Part shown: one piece after another, positions 1 through 5,410 of the stretch | Position numbering within the stretch: the stretch's first letter is position 1 | How the letters are laid out: each line of letters opens with the position of its first letter | Source: Anaerolineae bacterium | GTDB taxonomy: Bacteria > Chloroflexota > Anaerolineae > UBA1429 | Length of the DNA: 5,410 nucleotides | Direction of reading: 5' to 3' | NCBI GenBank assembly: GCA_007118555.1 | Contig: SKRJ01000365.1 | Coordinates: forward strand, 1 to 5,410 | Made by a program: the position numbers and the translations under genes | The notes under the pieces: model-generated | Told to the model about the DNA's origin: nothing | Databases searched by the model: none | Seen by the model: only the letters and a program-made list of their open reading frames with translations

Positions 1-152
1 GCCGCCCGCTGCGCGATCGCTACCAGGCGGAGCACGGGGGTTGCGGCCCGCTGGTCGAGGACGCCACCCGCATGCTGATCGAGCTGATCGAGGAGACGGC
101 CAACCGCCTGCCCGACAAGGCTGCCAGACTGACACAACGCATCGACATATAG
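1..152 (+). CDS. 3' end of an unrecognised protein (partial)
   Basis: An open frame enters from the left edge (first whole codon at base 3) and ends at a TAG at 150-152, giving 49 C-terminal residues. The tail reads RPLRDRYQAEHGG, then a probably helical stretch (VEDATRMLIELIEETANRL), then a charged end finishing in QRIDI. Codons are GC-ending, like those of the genes around it, and the frame stays open to the window edge, which supports it as real coding sequence. I do not recognise the family from this fragment, and too little is present to assign a function. The next gene starts 45 bp after the stop in the same direction, with no convincing promoter or terminator between, so the two are probably co-transcribed. 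Confidence 0.6.
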   Translation, partial: RPLRDRYQAEHGGCGPLVEDATRMLIELIEETANRLPDKAARLTQRIDI

Positions 153-197
153 GCTCACCACTCACCGCTCAAGGCGATATTCCAAGGAGCAGAATCC

Positions 198-1268
198 ATG
201 AACCAGCGTGTAGAGCGCCTCATCCAGGTGCTTGGCGAACAGGGGCTTGAGGGCATCCTGATCTCGAGCCCGGAGAACCGACGCTACCTGAGCGGCTTTA
301 CCGGATCGGCCGGGGTGCTGATCATCACCCCCGACACGGCCAAGCTGGCCACAGACTTTCGCTACTATGAGCAGGTGCGCCAGCAGGCCCCGGATTTCGA
401 GCTGGTCGAGGTCGGCCAGAGGATGGACCCGGCGCTGGCGCAAGAGTTGGCCGGCCTCGGGCTGGAGCGCATCGGGTTCGAGAGCGGCGCCATCACCTAT
501 GACACGTACGAGCGCTGGCGCAAGGTCTTTTCCGTCGAGCTCGTGCCCACCACGGGCCTGGTCGAGGGCCTGCGCGCCGTCAAGGACGACCGCGAGCTGG
601 CCGCCATCGCCGAGGCGGTGCGCATCGCCGACGAGGCGCTGGAGCGCATGATGGACGCCATTCGGCCCGGCATGACCGAGCGAGAGGTGGCCTGGGATCT
701 CGAGGTCTATATGCGCACCCACGGAGCCGAGGGCCTGGCGTTCACCACCATCGTGGCGGCGGGCCCCCATGCGGCCATGTCCCACGCCGTGGTCACCGAG
801 CGGCCGATCCAGCGCGGCGAGCCGGTGGTGATCGACATGGGCGCCCGGGTCGACGGCTACTGCTCGGACATCACCCGCTCCTTTTGCGTCGGCGAGGCCG
901 ACGAGCGCTACATGCAGGTGTGGAACACCGTGCTGGAGGCGCAGCTCGCCGCCGAGGACCAGATCCGCGCCGGCATGACCGGCGTCGAGGCCGATGCCAT
1001 CGCTCGCGACATTATCTATGGCGCCGGCTACGAGGGGCAGTTTGGCCACGGGCTGGGCCATGGCGTGGGCCTGGCGATCCACGAAGAGCCCCGCGCCGGT
1101 CTGACCGCCACGGGCATCCTGCCCGCCGGCACGGTGCTCACCGTCGAGCCGGGCATCTATATCCCCGGCTGGGGCGGCGTCCGCACCGAGGATATGGTCG
1201 TCGTGGGCGAGGAGGGCTGCCGCATCCTGACCGGCGCCCGCAAAGAGGCCGTCGTTCCGGGCCAGTAG
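198..1268 (+). CDS. M24-family Xaa-Pro aminopeptidase/dipeptidase (aminopeptidase P family)
   Basis: This 356-residue cytoplasmic metallopeptidase should cleave peptide bonds next to proline, as aminopeptidase P (Xaa|Pro) or prolidase, in peptide turnover. Residues 1 to about 125 form the creatinase-type N-terminal domain (SSPENRRYLSGFTGS near 23-37). Residues from about 133 to 340 form the pita-bread M24 domain. All five expected metal ligands are visible: D213 (VVIDMGA), D224 (YCSDITRSF), H288 (HGLGHGVGL), E317 (VEPGIY) and E331 (VRTEDM). The supporting histidines H284 and H295 are also present, so a dinuclear Mn/Co-type site looks intact. The length fits the short bacterial members (PepQ, YpdF and YqhT type). 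The ATG is chosen because AAGGAG at 184-189 lies 8 nt upstream. There is no signal peptide. An intrinsic terminator follows 22 bp after the stop. Aminopeptidase P and prolidase cannot be told apart from sequence alone, so I give no symbol. Confidence 0.95.
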   Translation: MNQRVERLIQVLGEQGLEGILISSPENRRYLSGFTGSAGVLIITPDTAKLATDFRYYEQVRQQAPDFELVEVGQRMDPALAQELAGLGLERIGFESGAITYDTYERWRKVFSVELVPTTGLVEGLRAVKDDRELAAIAEAVRIADEALERMMDAIRPGMTEREVAWDLEVYMRTHGAEGLAFTTIVAAGPHAAMSHAVVTERPIQRGEPVVIDMGARVDGYCSDITRSFCVGEADERYMQVWNTVLEAQLAAEDQIRAGMTGVEADAIARDIIYGAGYEGQFGHGLGHGVGLAIHEEPRAGLTATGILPAGTVLTVEPGIYIPGWGGVRTEDMVVVGEEGCRILTGARKEAVVPGQ

Positions 1269-1290
1269 CAAGCATGCCCCAGGTACCCGA

Positions 1291-1319
1291 GGGCCGCGCC
1301 ATCCGCGTGGCCCTTTTTT
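1291..1319 (+). terminator. Rho-independent terminator of the peptidase operon
   Basis: A 9-bp stem with one G-U pair (GGGCCGCGC at 1291-1299 against GCGTGGCCC at 1305-1313) encloses a 5-nt loop and is followed directly by six T at 1314-1319. This is a textbook intrinsic terminator for plus-strand transcripts. The T-run overlaps the TAA stop codon (1318-1320) of the convergent glycosyltransferase. On the minus strand the hairpin has no T-run after it, so it should act mainly in one direction. Confidence 0.9.
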
Positions 1320-3495
1320 ATGGCATCTCGACGTCGGCCATCAGCAGCCGCTCGTCGGGCAGCCGCTCTCCCTCGTGTGAAACCGAGAGGCGCTCCCCCG
1401 TCGCCTCGTCGTACAGCCCGATCCACAGCCGATAGCGGCCCGGCGCCAGATCCGCGGGCAGCGCCAGAATGATGCGGTCGGCGACGATCTCGCCCGCCGA
1501 CCAGGCGCTGGTGGGATAGGCCCACAGCATCGGGACGCCATCGTGCTGGGCCACGACCTGCTCGTCGGCGCCCGAGAGATGGACGAACACCTTGTAATCG
1601 GTCTGGGGCTGCGTCTCGGCCTGCCAGTAGACGTGAAACTGGACCCGCGAGCCCATCTGCCATTGCGGCTCGAGACGGTCGTGGCCCAAGAGCCGGATCT
1701 CGTCCCCAAAGCCGGCGTCTCGCGCGGTGGCTCCGGTGGGGAGCCCCGTAAGCGGCGGCGCCGGAGCCACGCTATAGACGCGATAGATCGGCTCGCCATC
1801 CCGGTGAGCATACTCGTTCCATAGGGTCAGCTCGCGACGCGTGCGATAGGCCGCCTCCTCCAGCATCTCCCAGTGGCCACCAAAGGCGGTGTAGGGCTCG
1901 GTATGGCGGATGTAGAGGGCCGGGCCCTGCTCGAAACGCCACTCGGCCCAGCGCCTGTACTCGACCCCCGGCTGCTGCGAGTAGGTGAACCCATCCTCGG
2001 GAGTGACCCGATTCGCCGTGAGGAGCTGCATGTTGCGCTTGAACCCCCAATCGAGGGCAACGGCCTGCGGCATATCAGTCCGATCAAGATCGTGCCGATC
2101 AGAATCGGGCCGATTCTGATCGGCCTGGTCCAGGTCAGCTGCCAGGCGAAAGATGGCATCGGAGAAATGGCCGCGTCCGCCGGTCCGGGCCAGTGTGTCA
2201 TGGTAGGCCAGGGTCGTGCGCAGGTTGCTGGCCAGCGGGGCCACGATGAGCAGCCCTGCCAGCAGCCCGATGGGCCACGCCGCACGTCGGTGCTCGCGAG
2301 CCACATCGAGCAGGCCCACGGCGGCGATCGCGATCAGCGTCTGGGGCCAGGGCCACAGGATGGCCAGGTGCATGGCGCCCAGGCTGCTGATCGTCACGGC
2401 GCTCTGGGCGGTGATGGCCACGATCAGGATGGCGAGCAGGGCGACCCTGCGCGGGTGAGCCAACCGTCGCGCCCGCGCCAGACCCAGGATCACGAGCCCT
2501 GCGACCAGCAGCGCCGGTAGCATAAGCCAACTGCGCTGCAGCCCGCCCAGGGCATCGGCAAACCAGGCGCCGTCCAGCAGGGCCACGAGATCGGTGGCAA
2601 AGCGGACGCGCAGATTGAGCAACAAGCTCAGGTTGCTCACCCCGTACAGCTCGGTCTCGACCAGATTGCGCCTTAAGAGTTGGAGCGTGTCACCGGCGTT
2701 CAGCAGGTTGAACACCACAAAGGGCGCCGCTCCCACCAGCGCCGCACCCCCGGCCAGCAGCCACGCACCGATCGACGTGCGCCGGACGGGCCCGAGCCAA
2801 TCGCGTCGCCCATCGTCGCGCCGCGGCGCCAGCAGGAGCCAGGCCAGCGCCAGCGCGATCGGCAGCCAGACGAACAGGATTTTGGTGGTGAGGCCCAGCC
2901 CGAAAAAGAGCCCTGCCGCTATCAGATAGCGCCCGCGAGCGGTCTGGCGCCATCGGTGTAGCGCCCAGATCATGCCCAGTGCCAGCGGCACCAGCGGCAG
3001 CGAGATGTAGGCGCCCATGCGGGTCCAAAAGATATAGGCGGGCGACACGGCCAGCAGCAGCGTCGCCAGACCGGCGACGCGCTCGTCGAACAGCGAGCGC
3101 ACCACCGCCCACCCCACCACTAACGTGACCGCCCCGAGGCCGATGAGCGTGAGGCGCAGCGTGATCACACCCGGCCCAAACAGGGCGAACACGGGTATGA
3201 GCAAGTAGGTCGTGGTGCAGCCCACATAGGGCATGACGGTCAGGGGCCACTCGCGGCCCAGCATCTGCACCGTCGAGTACGCATCGAGGGGCTCGCCCAG
3301 GACGAACTGCATCGCGGGCGCCGCATCGAGGGCCTCGTCATAGTTGAGGCCCGGCAGGCCAAGCTGGTGGGTCGCCAGCGCCAGATAGGCCGCCAGGGCC
3401 AGGAGCAGCAGCCCTCGCCAGGCTCGGGTTGGACGATATGGCGTTGCGTCGTGGGCCACGATCCGCCTCTGAGCGTGCAAGGGTGACAGGGACAT
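1318..3495 (-). CDS. GT39/ArnT-like membrane glycosyltransferase with C-terminal beta-sandwich-like domain
   Basis: This is a polytopic membrane protein, probably a GT-C glycosyltransferase that moves a sugar from a polyprenyl-phosphate donor to an envelope acceptor. Numbering below is from a TTG at 3531; subtract 12 for the preferred ATG at 3495 (725 residues). After the first hydrophobic segment (about 38-55) comes LPGLNYDEALD, whose D65-E66 pair matches the acidic loop motif of PMT/ArnT enzymes. GREWPLTVMPYVG (92-104) and about ten further hydrophobic segments follow, to about 434. A soluble tail (440-737) ends in a beta-rich module (LLGHDRL, VYWQAE, YKVFVHL, PTSAWSAGEIVADR, GRYRLWIGLYDEATGERL) that I associate with Chloroflexota glycosyltransferases. 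I choose ATG 3495 because a strong promoter places transcription start at or next to it, and no Shine-Dalgarno sequence precedes it. The TTG at 3531 coincides with the -35 box. Donor and acceptor are unknown. The gene converges on the peptidase. Confidence 0.88.
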   Translation of the reverse strand: MSLSPLHAQRRIVAHDATPYRPTRAWRGLLLLALAAYLALATHQLGLPGLNYDEALDAAPAMQFVLGEPLDAYSTVQMLGREWPLTVMPYVGCTTTYLLIPVFALFGPGVITLRLTLIGLGAVTLVVGWAVVRSLFDERVAGLATLLLAVSPAYIFWTRMGAYISLPLVPLALGMIWALHRWRQTARGRYLIAAGLFFGLGLTTKILFVWLPIALALAWLLLAPRRDDGRRDWLGPVRRTSIGAWLLAGGAALVGAAPFVVFNLLNAGDTLQLLRRNLVETELYGVSNLSLLLNLRVRFATDLVALLDGAWFADALGGLQRSWLMLPALLVAGLVILGLARARRLAHPRRVALLAILIVAITAQSAVTISSLGAMHLAILWPWPQTLIAIAAVGLLDVAREHRRAAWPIGLLAGLLIVAPLASNLRTTLAYHDTLARTGGRGHFSDAIFRLAADLDQADQNRPDSDRHDLDRTDMPQAVALDWGFKRNMQLLTANRVTPEDGFTYSQQPGVEYRRWAEWRFEQGPALYIRHTEPYTAFGGHWEMLEEAAYRTRRELTLWNEYAHRDGEPIYRVYSVAPAPPLTGLPTGATARDAGFGDEIRLLGHDRLEPQWQMGSRVQFHVYWQAETQPQTDYKVFVHLSGADEQVVAQHDGVPMLWAYPTSAWSAGEIVADRIILALPADLAPGRYRLWIGLYDEATGERLSVSHEGERLPDERLLMADVEMP
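2077..2121 (-). repeat. 15-nt in-frame tandem repeat (three units) in the glycosyltransferase gene
   Basis: Three 15-nt units, at 2107-2121, 2092-2106 and 2077-2091, read on the minus strand as GATCAGAATCGGCCC, GATTCTGATCGGCAC and GATCTTGATCGGACT. They encode the pentapeptides DQNRP, DSDRH and DLDRT. Weaker copies flank them (DLDQA at 2122-2136, DMPQA at 2062-2076). They form an Asp/Arg-rich linker just after the last membrane segment and before the soluble C-terminal part. The unit length keeps the frame, so gain or loss of copies would be tolerated. Confidence 0.8.
2094..2124. repeat. Perfect 15-bp inverted repeat with 1-bp spacer inside the coding region
   Basis: GCCGATCAGAATCGG at 2094-2108 is the exact reverse complement of CCGATTCTGATCGGC at 2110-2124, with a single G at 2109 between. 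The palindrome arises where two copies of the 15-nt tandem repeat abut, so it may be a by-product of the repeat. It could form a cruciform in DNA, or a hairpin in RNA if the central bases open into a loop. Confidence 0.85.
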
Positions 3496-3502
3496 GGGGC
3501 GC

Positions 3503-3531
3503 ATTCTAGCCGGGGAGGCCCCGAGCGTCAA
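3503..3531 (-). promoter_or_regulatory. Sigma70-type promoter of the glycosyltransferase (leaderless mRNA)
   Basis: On the minus strand, TTGACG (3526-3531, five of six to TTGACA) is separated by exactly 17 bp from TAGAAT (3503-3508, five of six to TATAAT). Transcription would start about 7 nt after the -10 box, at 3495-3496, which is the A of an ATG or the base before it. The transcript would therefore have no leader. The upstream in-frame TTG (3531) and ATG (3504) lie within the promoter elements and would not be in this mRNA. Confidence 0.75.
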
Positions 3532-3580
3532 CGCGGCACAACGGGGTGCTACCGTGCTATCCCGGCGCCCCGCTGTCGGC

Positions 3581-3586
3581 TATACT
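3581..3586 (+). promoter_or_regulatory. Candidate -10 box for the UroD-like gene
   Basis: TATACT (five of six to TATAAT) lies 45 bp before the first ATG of the UroD-like gene and would start a transcript near 3592-3593 with a leader of about 38 nt. No good -35 hexamer sits 16-18 bp upstream and there is no TG extension, so this promoter may be weak or need an activator. It faces away from the glycosyltransferase promoter across a compact divergent region. Confidence 0.4.
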
Positions 3587-3630
3587 GTGCGCGGTGGAAA
3601 GGACCGATGACGCCGTGACAGGGGGGCACC

Positions 3631-4782
3631 ATGATGAACGCGCGCGAACGTTTCCTGGCCTGCATGCGTTTCGAGCCGGTGGATCGCCTGCCCAACTGGG
3701 AGATGGGCTACTGGGCGGGCACGCTGGACCGCTGGCACGCCGAGGGGCTCCCCCGCCACCCCGAGGGGCCCACGGGCCTGATGCCGGGCGATGGCGTCAA
3801 GGGGGAGGGCTTTCCCTGGCGCCGCAGCGAGCCCCGCGATCGGGCCGTCCACCACCACCTCGGCCTGGACGAGGGCCTGGAAAAGATCGACGGCGAGTGG
3901 GGCGTCTGGCCGCCCTTTGACCGCGAGATCCTGTGGGAGGACGAGGAGCTGGTCCGCCGCCGCGAGCCCGACGGCACCGTCGTCACCGTACGCAAGGACT
4001 CGTCGACCCTGCCCCTCGTCAACTCGTGGCCCGTGGGCTCTCGGGAGGACTGGGAACGCCTCAAGGCCGAGCGGCTCCAAATCCGCATCGACGGGCGGCT
4101 CCCAGCCGATTGGGATGAGCAGGTGCGCCAGTACCGGGACCGCACCTGGCCCCTGATCCTGGGCGGGCCCTTTTTGGGCGTGTTCTCCTCCTTGCGCACC
4201 CTCATGGGGTTCGAGAACCTGATGTACGCCTTTTTCGATACCCCCGATCTGGTGCACGACATCCTGGCGCACCTCACCGAGCTGTGGCTGGCGCTCTTTG
4301 AGGACGTGCTGGCCCAGACCGACGTCGACGCGGCCTACTTTTGGGAGGACATGAGCTACAAGTCGGGCTCTATGGTGTCGCCCCGCATCTTTCGCGCCTT
4401 TTTGCAGCCCGTGTACCAACGCATCAACGCCTTTTTCCGCGCCCACGGCATCGACATCATCCTGCTGGACACCGACGGCGCGGTGTGGGACCTGATCCCC
4501 CTCTTCTCAGAGTCGGGCGTCACCGGTCTGTACCCGTTCGAGGTGCGCGCGGGCATGGACGTGGCCGCCGTGCGGGCCGCCTATCCCCGCCTGCAAATGA
4601 TGGGCGGTATCGACAAGACGGCGCTGGTCGCGGGCCGCGAGGCCATCGACGCCGAGCTGGAGCGCATCGCCCCCATCCTGCCCCTGGGCGGCTATGTTCC
4701 CGGGGTCGACCATTATGTCCACCCGGAGGTGCCCTGGGAGCACTTTGTGTACTATCGCCAGCGGTTGGCCGAGCTGTTGTAG
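3631..4782 (+). CDS. Uroporphyrinogen decarboxylase superfamily protein, not a canonical HemE
   Basis: This 383-residue soluble protein has the layout of the UroD/MtaA superfamily (PF01208-like TIM barrel). Markers are NARERFLACMRFEPVDRLPNWEMGYW at the N-terminus, a LMGFENLM segment (191-198), WEDMSYKSGSMVSPRIFR (238-254), HGIDIILLDTDG (272-283), EVRAGMD (304-310), MGGIDK (324-329) and PGVDHYVHPEVPWEHF (357-372). The arginine-rich RQAGR motif of true UroD is absent. The protein has one cysteine (C11), so it also lacks the HxC...C zinc site of MtaA/CmuA corrinoid methyltransferases. Haem synthesis is therefore unlikely, and the real substrate is unknown. It may act on a methylated or carboxylated small molecule, but that is only inference from the fold. 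Two adjacent ATGs (3631 and 3634) are possible. AGGGGG at 3620-3625 is 5 nt from the first and 8 nt from the second, so the second may be the true start. No terminator follows; an epimerase gene begins 90 bp on. Confidence 0.88.
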   Translation: MMNARERFLACMRFEPVDRLPNWEMGYWAGTLDRWHAEGLPRHPEGPTGLMPGDGVKGEGFPWRRSEPRDRAVHHHLGLDEGLEKIDGEWGVWPPFDREILWEDEELVRRREPDGTVVTVRKDSSTLPLVNSWPVGSREDWERLKAERLQIRIDGRLPADWDEQVRQYRDRTWPLILGGPFLGVFSSLRTLMGFENLMYAFFDTPDLVHDILAHLTELWLALFEDVLAQTDVDAAYFWEDMSYKSGSMVSPRIFRAFLQPVYQRINAFFRAHGIDIILLDTDGAVWDLIPLFSESGVTGLYPFEVRAGMDVAAVRAAYPRLQMMGGIDKTALVAGREAIDAELERIAPILPLGGYVPGVDHYVHPEVPWEHFVYYRQRLAELL

Positions 4783-4794
4783 AGAAAGGAACAT

Positions 4795-4843
4795 GTGCCG
4801 TTGCACCGTAGCGAGTATAATGGCCCCGCGGGCGCAGCGGCAC
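4795..4843 (+). promoter_or_regulatory. Candidate promoter and dyad upstream of the epimerase
   Basis: A perfect TATAAT at 4816-4821 lies 51 bp before the epimerase ATG. Transcription from it would begin near 4828, giving a leader of about 45 nt that carries the ribosome binding site. No good -35 box is visible at the normal spacing. The -10 box sits at the centre of an imperfect inverted repeat, GTGCCGTTGC (4795-4804) and GCAGCGGCAC (4834-4843), with one mismatch (G-U if RNA). The dyad could be an operator, or chance in GC-rich DNA. This promoter would let the epimerase be expressed apart from the UroD-like gene. Confidence 0.45.
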
Positions 4844-4872
4844 TCGGCATCATATGCGACCAGGAGGTTTCC

Positions 4873-5410
4873 ATGAGTCAGTTCACCTATCGCACCGAGA
4901 CCATCCCCAACACCGAGTGGGAGGCCGTGTACCTCGCGTATGACGGCGACGATCCAGCCACCAGCACCAGCATCGCCTTTTGCCCCGAGCAGGGCAGCAA
5001 CCTGTTCCGGTTCGCCGTGGGCGGCACCGACTATATGTACGGCATCGGCGACATGGGCGGGCAGACCCGCATCGTGGGCTCGCCGATCCTCTACCCTACG
5101 CCCAATCGGGTGCGCGACGCGACCTTTACCTTTGACGGGCGCGTGTTCGAGTTCGAGCCCAACGACGGCACCCGCTTTCTGCACGGCCTGGTGCGCGCCG
5201 AGGCGTGGGACGTGGGCGAGCCGGTGCAGGATGACAGGGGCATCTCGATCGAGACCCGCATCCGCTTTGCACCGGGCACACCCTGGTACGAGCGCTTCCC
5301 CGTCGAGAACACGCTGTCGCTGGTGTACCGCGTCGAGCCTCGCACGGTGCGGATGGATTTCACCGTAACCAACGACGATGCCGAGCATCGCCTGCCCTTT
5401 GGCCTGGCCA
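4873..5410 (+). CDS. Aldose 1-epimerase (galactose mutarotase-like), 5' part
   Basis: An open frame of 179 residues starts at this ATG and runs off the right edge. The start is supported by AGGAGG at 4862-4867, 5 nt upstream. Aldose 1-epimerases interconvert the alpha and beta anomers of free sugars in the cytoplasm. The family pattern is clear: GSPILYPTPNRVRDATFTFDG (69-89) carries the Asn-Arg pair N78-R79 of the substrate pocket, FLHGLVRAEAWDV (102-114) carries the conserved histidine H104, and MDFTVTNDDAEHRLPFGLA (161-179) is the strand that normally leads into the second catalytic His. That His and the catalytic Glu lie beyond the window, so activity cannot be judged. A normal member is about 300-350 residues, so roughly half is seen. 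There is no signal peptide. It is co-directional with the UroD-like gene and may be read through from it or from the TATAAT at 4816. The sugar substrate is unknown. Confidence 0.88.
   Translation, partial: MSQFTYRTETIPNTEWEAVYLAYDGDDPATSTSIAFCPEQGSNLFRFAVGGTDYMYGIGDMGGQTRIVGSPILYPTPNRVRDATFTFDGRVFEFEPNDGTRFLHGLVRAEAWDVGEPVQDDRGISIETRIRFAPGTPWYERFPVENTLSLVYRVEPRTVRMDFTVTNDDAEHRLPFGLA

Noticed and set aside
129..153. Possible promoter before the peptidase (CTGACA at 129-134 with TATAGG at 148-153)
   Set aside because: The spacing is only 13 bp, and nothing like a -10 box occurs at 16-18 bp, so the peptidase more likely depends on an upstream promoter.
162..1271. A 369-codon minus-strand open frame opposite the whole peptidase gene
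   Set aside because: It mirrors the peptidase, whose GC-ending codons leave few stops on the other strand. Its protein is low-complexity in Ala, Gly, Asp and His with no recognisable domain, while the plus frame has a full M24 active site.
1873..2520. A 215-codon plus-strand open frame opposite the glycosyltransferase
   Set aside because: It is an antisense shadow over the membrane and linker region, rich in Gly, Gln and His with no domain. The repeated I-G-P-I-L-I-G pattern in it is only the 15-nt repeat read from the other strand.
3502..3531. TTG (3531) and ATG (3504) as glycosyltransferase starts
   Set aside because: Both fall inside the -35 and -10 elements of a well-formed promoter, and neither has a ribosome binding site.
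3607..3618. Three-codon open frame (ATG ACG CCG TGA) before the UroD-like gene, with AAAGG just upstream
   Set aside because: It is too short to separate from chance, and no attenuator structure or regulatory codon run is visible.
3580..4446. A 288-codon minus-strand open frame opposite the UroD-like gene
   Set aside because: It is an antisense shadow of a GC-rich gene; the plus frame has clear family motifs and a ribosome binding site.
4507..5388. A 293-codon minus-strand open frame spanning the UroD-like 3' end and the epimerase
   Set aside because: It crosses two real plus-strand genes and the gap between them, and has no family resemblance. The epimerase frame opposite has strong motifs.
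1..5410. CRISPR array, tRNA, rRNA, insertion sequence or attachment site
   Set aside because: By eye there are no spaced direct repeats of CRISPR type, no transposase-like protein or terminal inverted repeats, and no RNA-gene signature. Nearly all the window is taken up by ordinary genes.

Overview
This is a GC-rich bacterial window in which most third codon positions are G or C. It reads as ordinary chromosomal DNA with no sign of phage, transposon or CRISPR. The best lineage clue is the minus-strand membrane glycosyltransferase. It joins a GT39/GT-C type membrane half to a C-terminal beta-rich domain of a kind I associate with Chloroflexota (Chloroflexi). That placement is an inference from protein style, not a proven assignment.

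Layout: (1) the 3' end of an unrecognised plus-strand gene (to 152); (2) a complete M24-family Xaa-Pro peptidase (198-1268), probably in one operon with it, closed by a clear intrinsic terminator (1291-1319); (3) a convergent minus-strand GT39-like membrane glycosyltransferase (stop at 1318), best started at an ATG at 3495 so that its mRNA is leaderless; (4) a short divergent control region (3496-3630) with a strong minus-strand promoter and a weaker plus-strand -10 box; (5) a complete plus-strand protein of the uroporphyrinogen decarboxylase superfamily (3631-4782) that lacks the residues of true HemE and the zinc ligands of MtaA/CmuA methyltransferases; (6) a 90-bp gap with a perfect TATAAT inside a 10-bp imperfect dyad; (7) the 5' part of an aldose 1-epimerase (from 4873), cut by the window edge.

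How the genes work together: the peptidase is a housekeeping enzyme of peptide turnover. The glycosyltransferase is probably a cell-envelope enzyme using lipid-linked sugars. The UroD-like protein and the mutarotase lie in tandem and may be co-expressed, but nothing in the sequence proves a shared pathway. I find no convincing evidence for a new multi-gene system. The points most worth a second look are the leaderless start of the glycosyltransferase, the 15-nt in-frame repeat with its embedded palindrome, the substituted active-site motifs of the UroD-like protein, and the dyad over the epimerase promoter.
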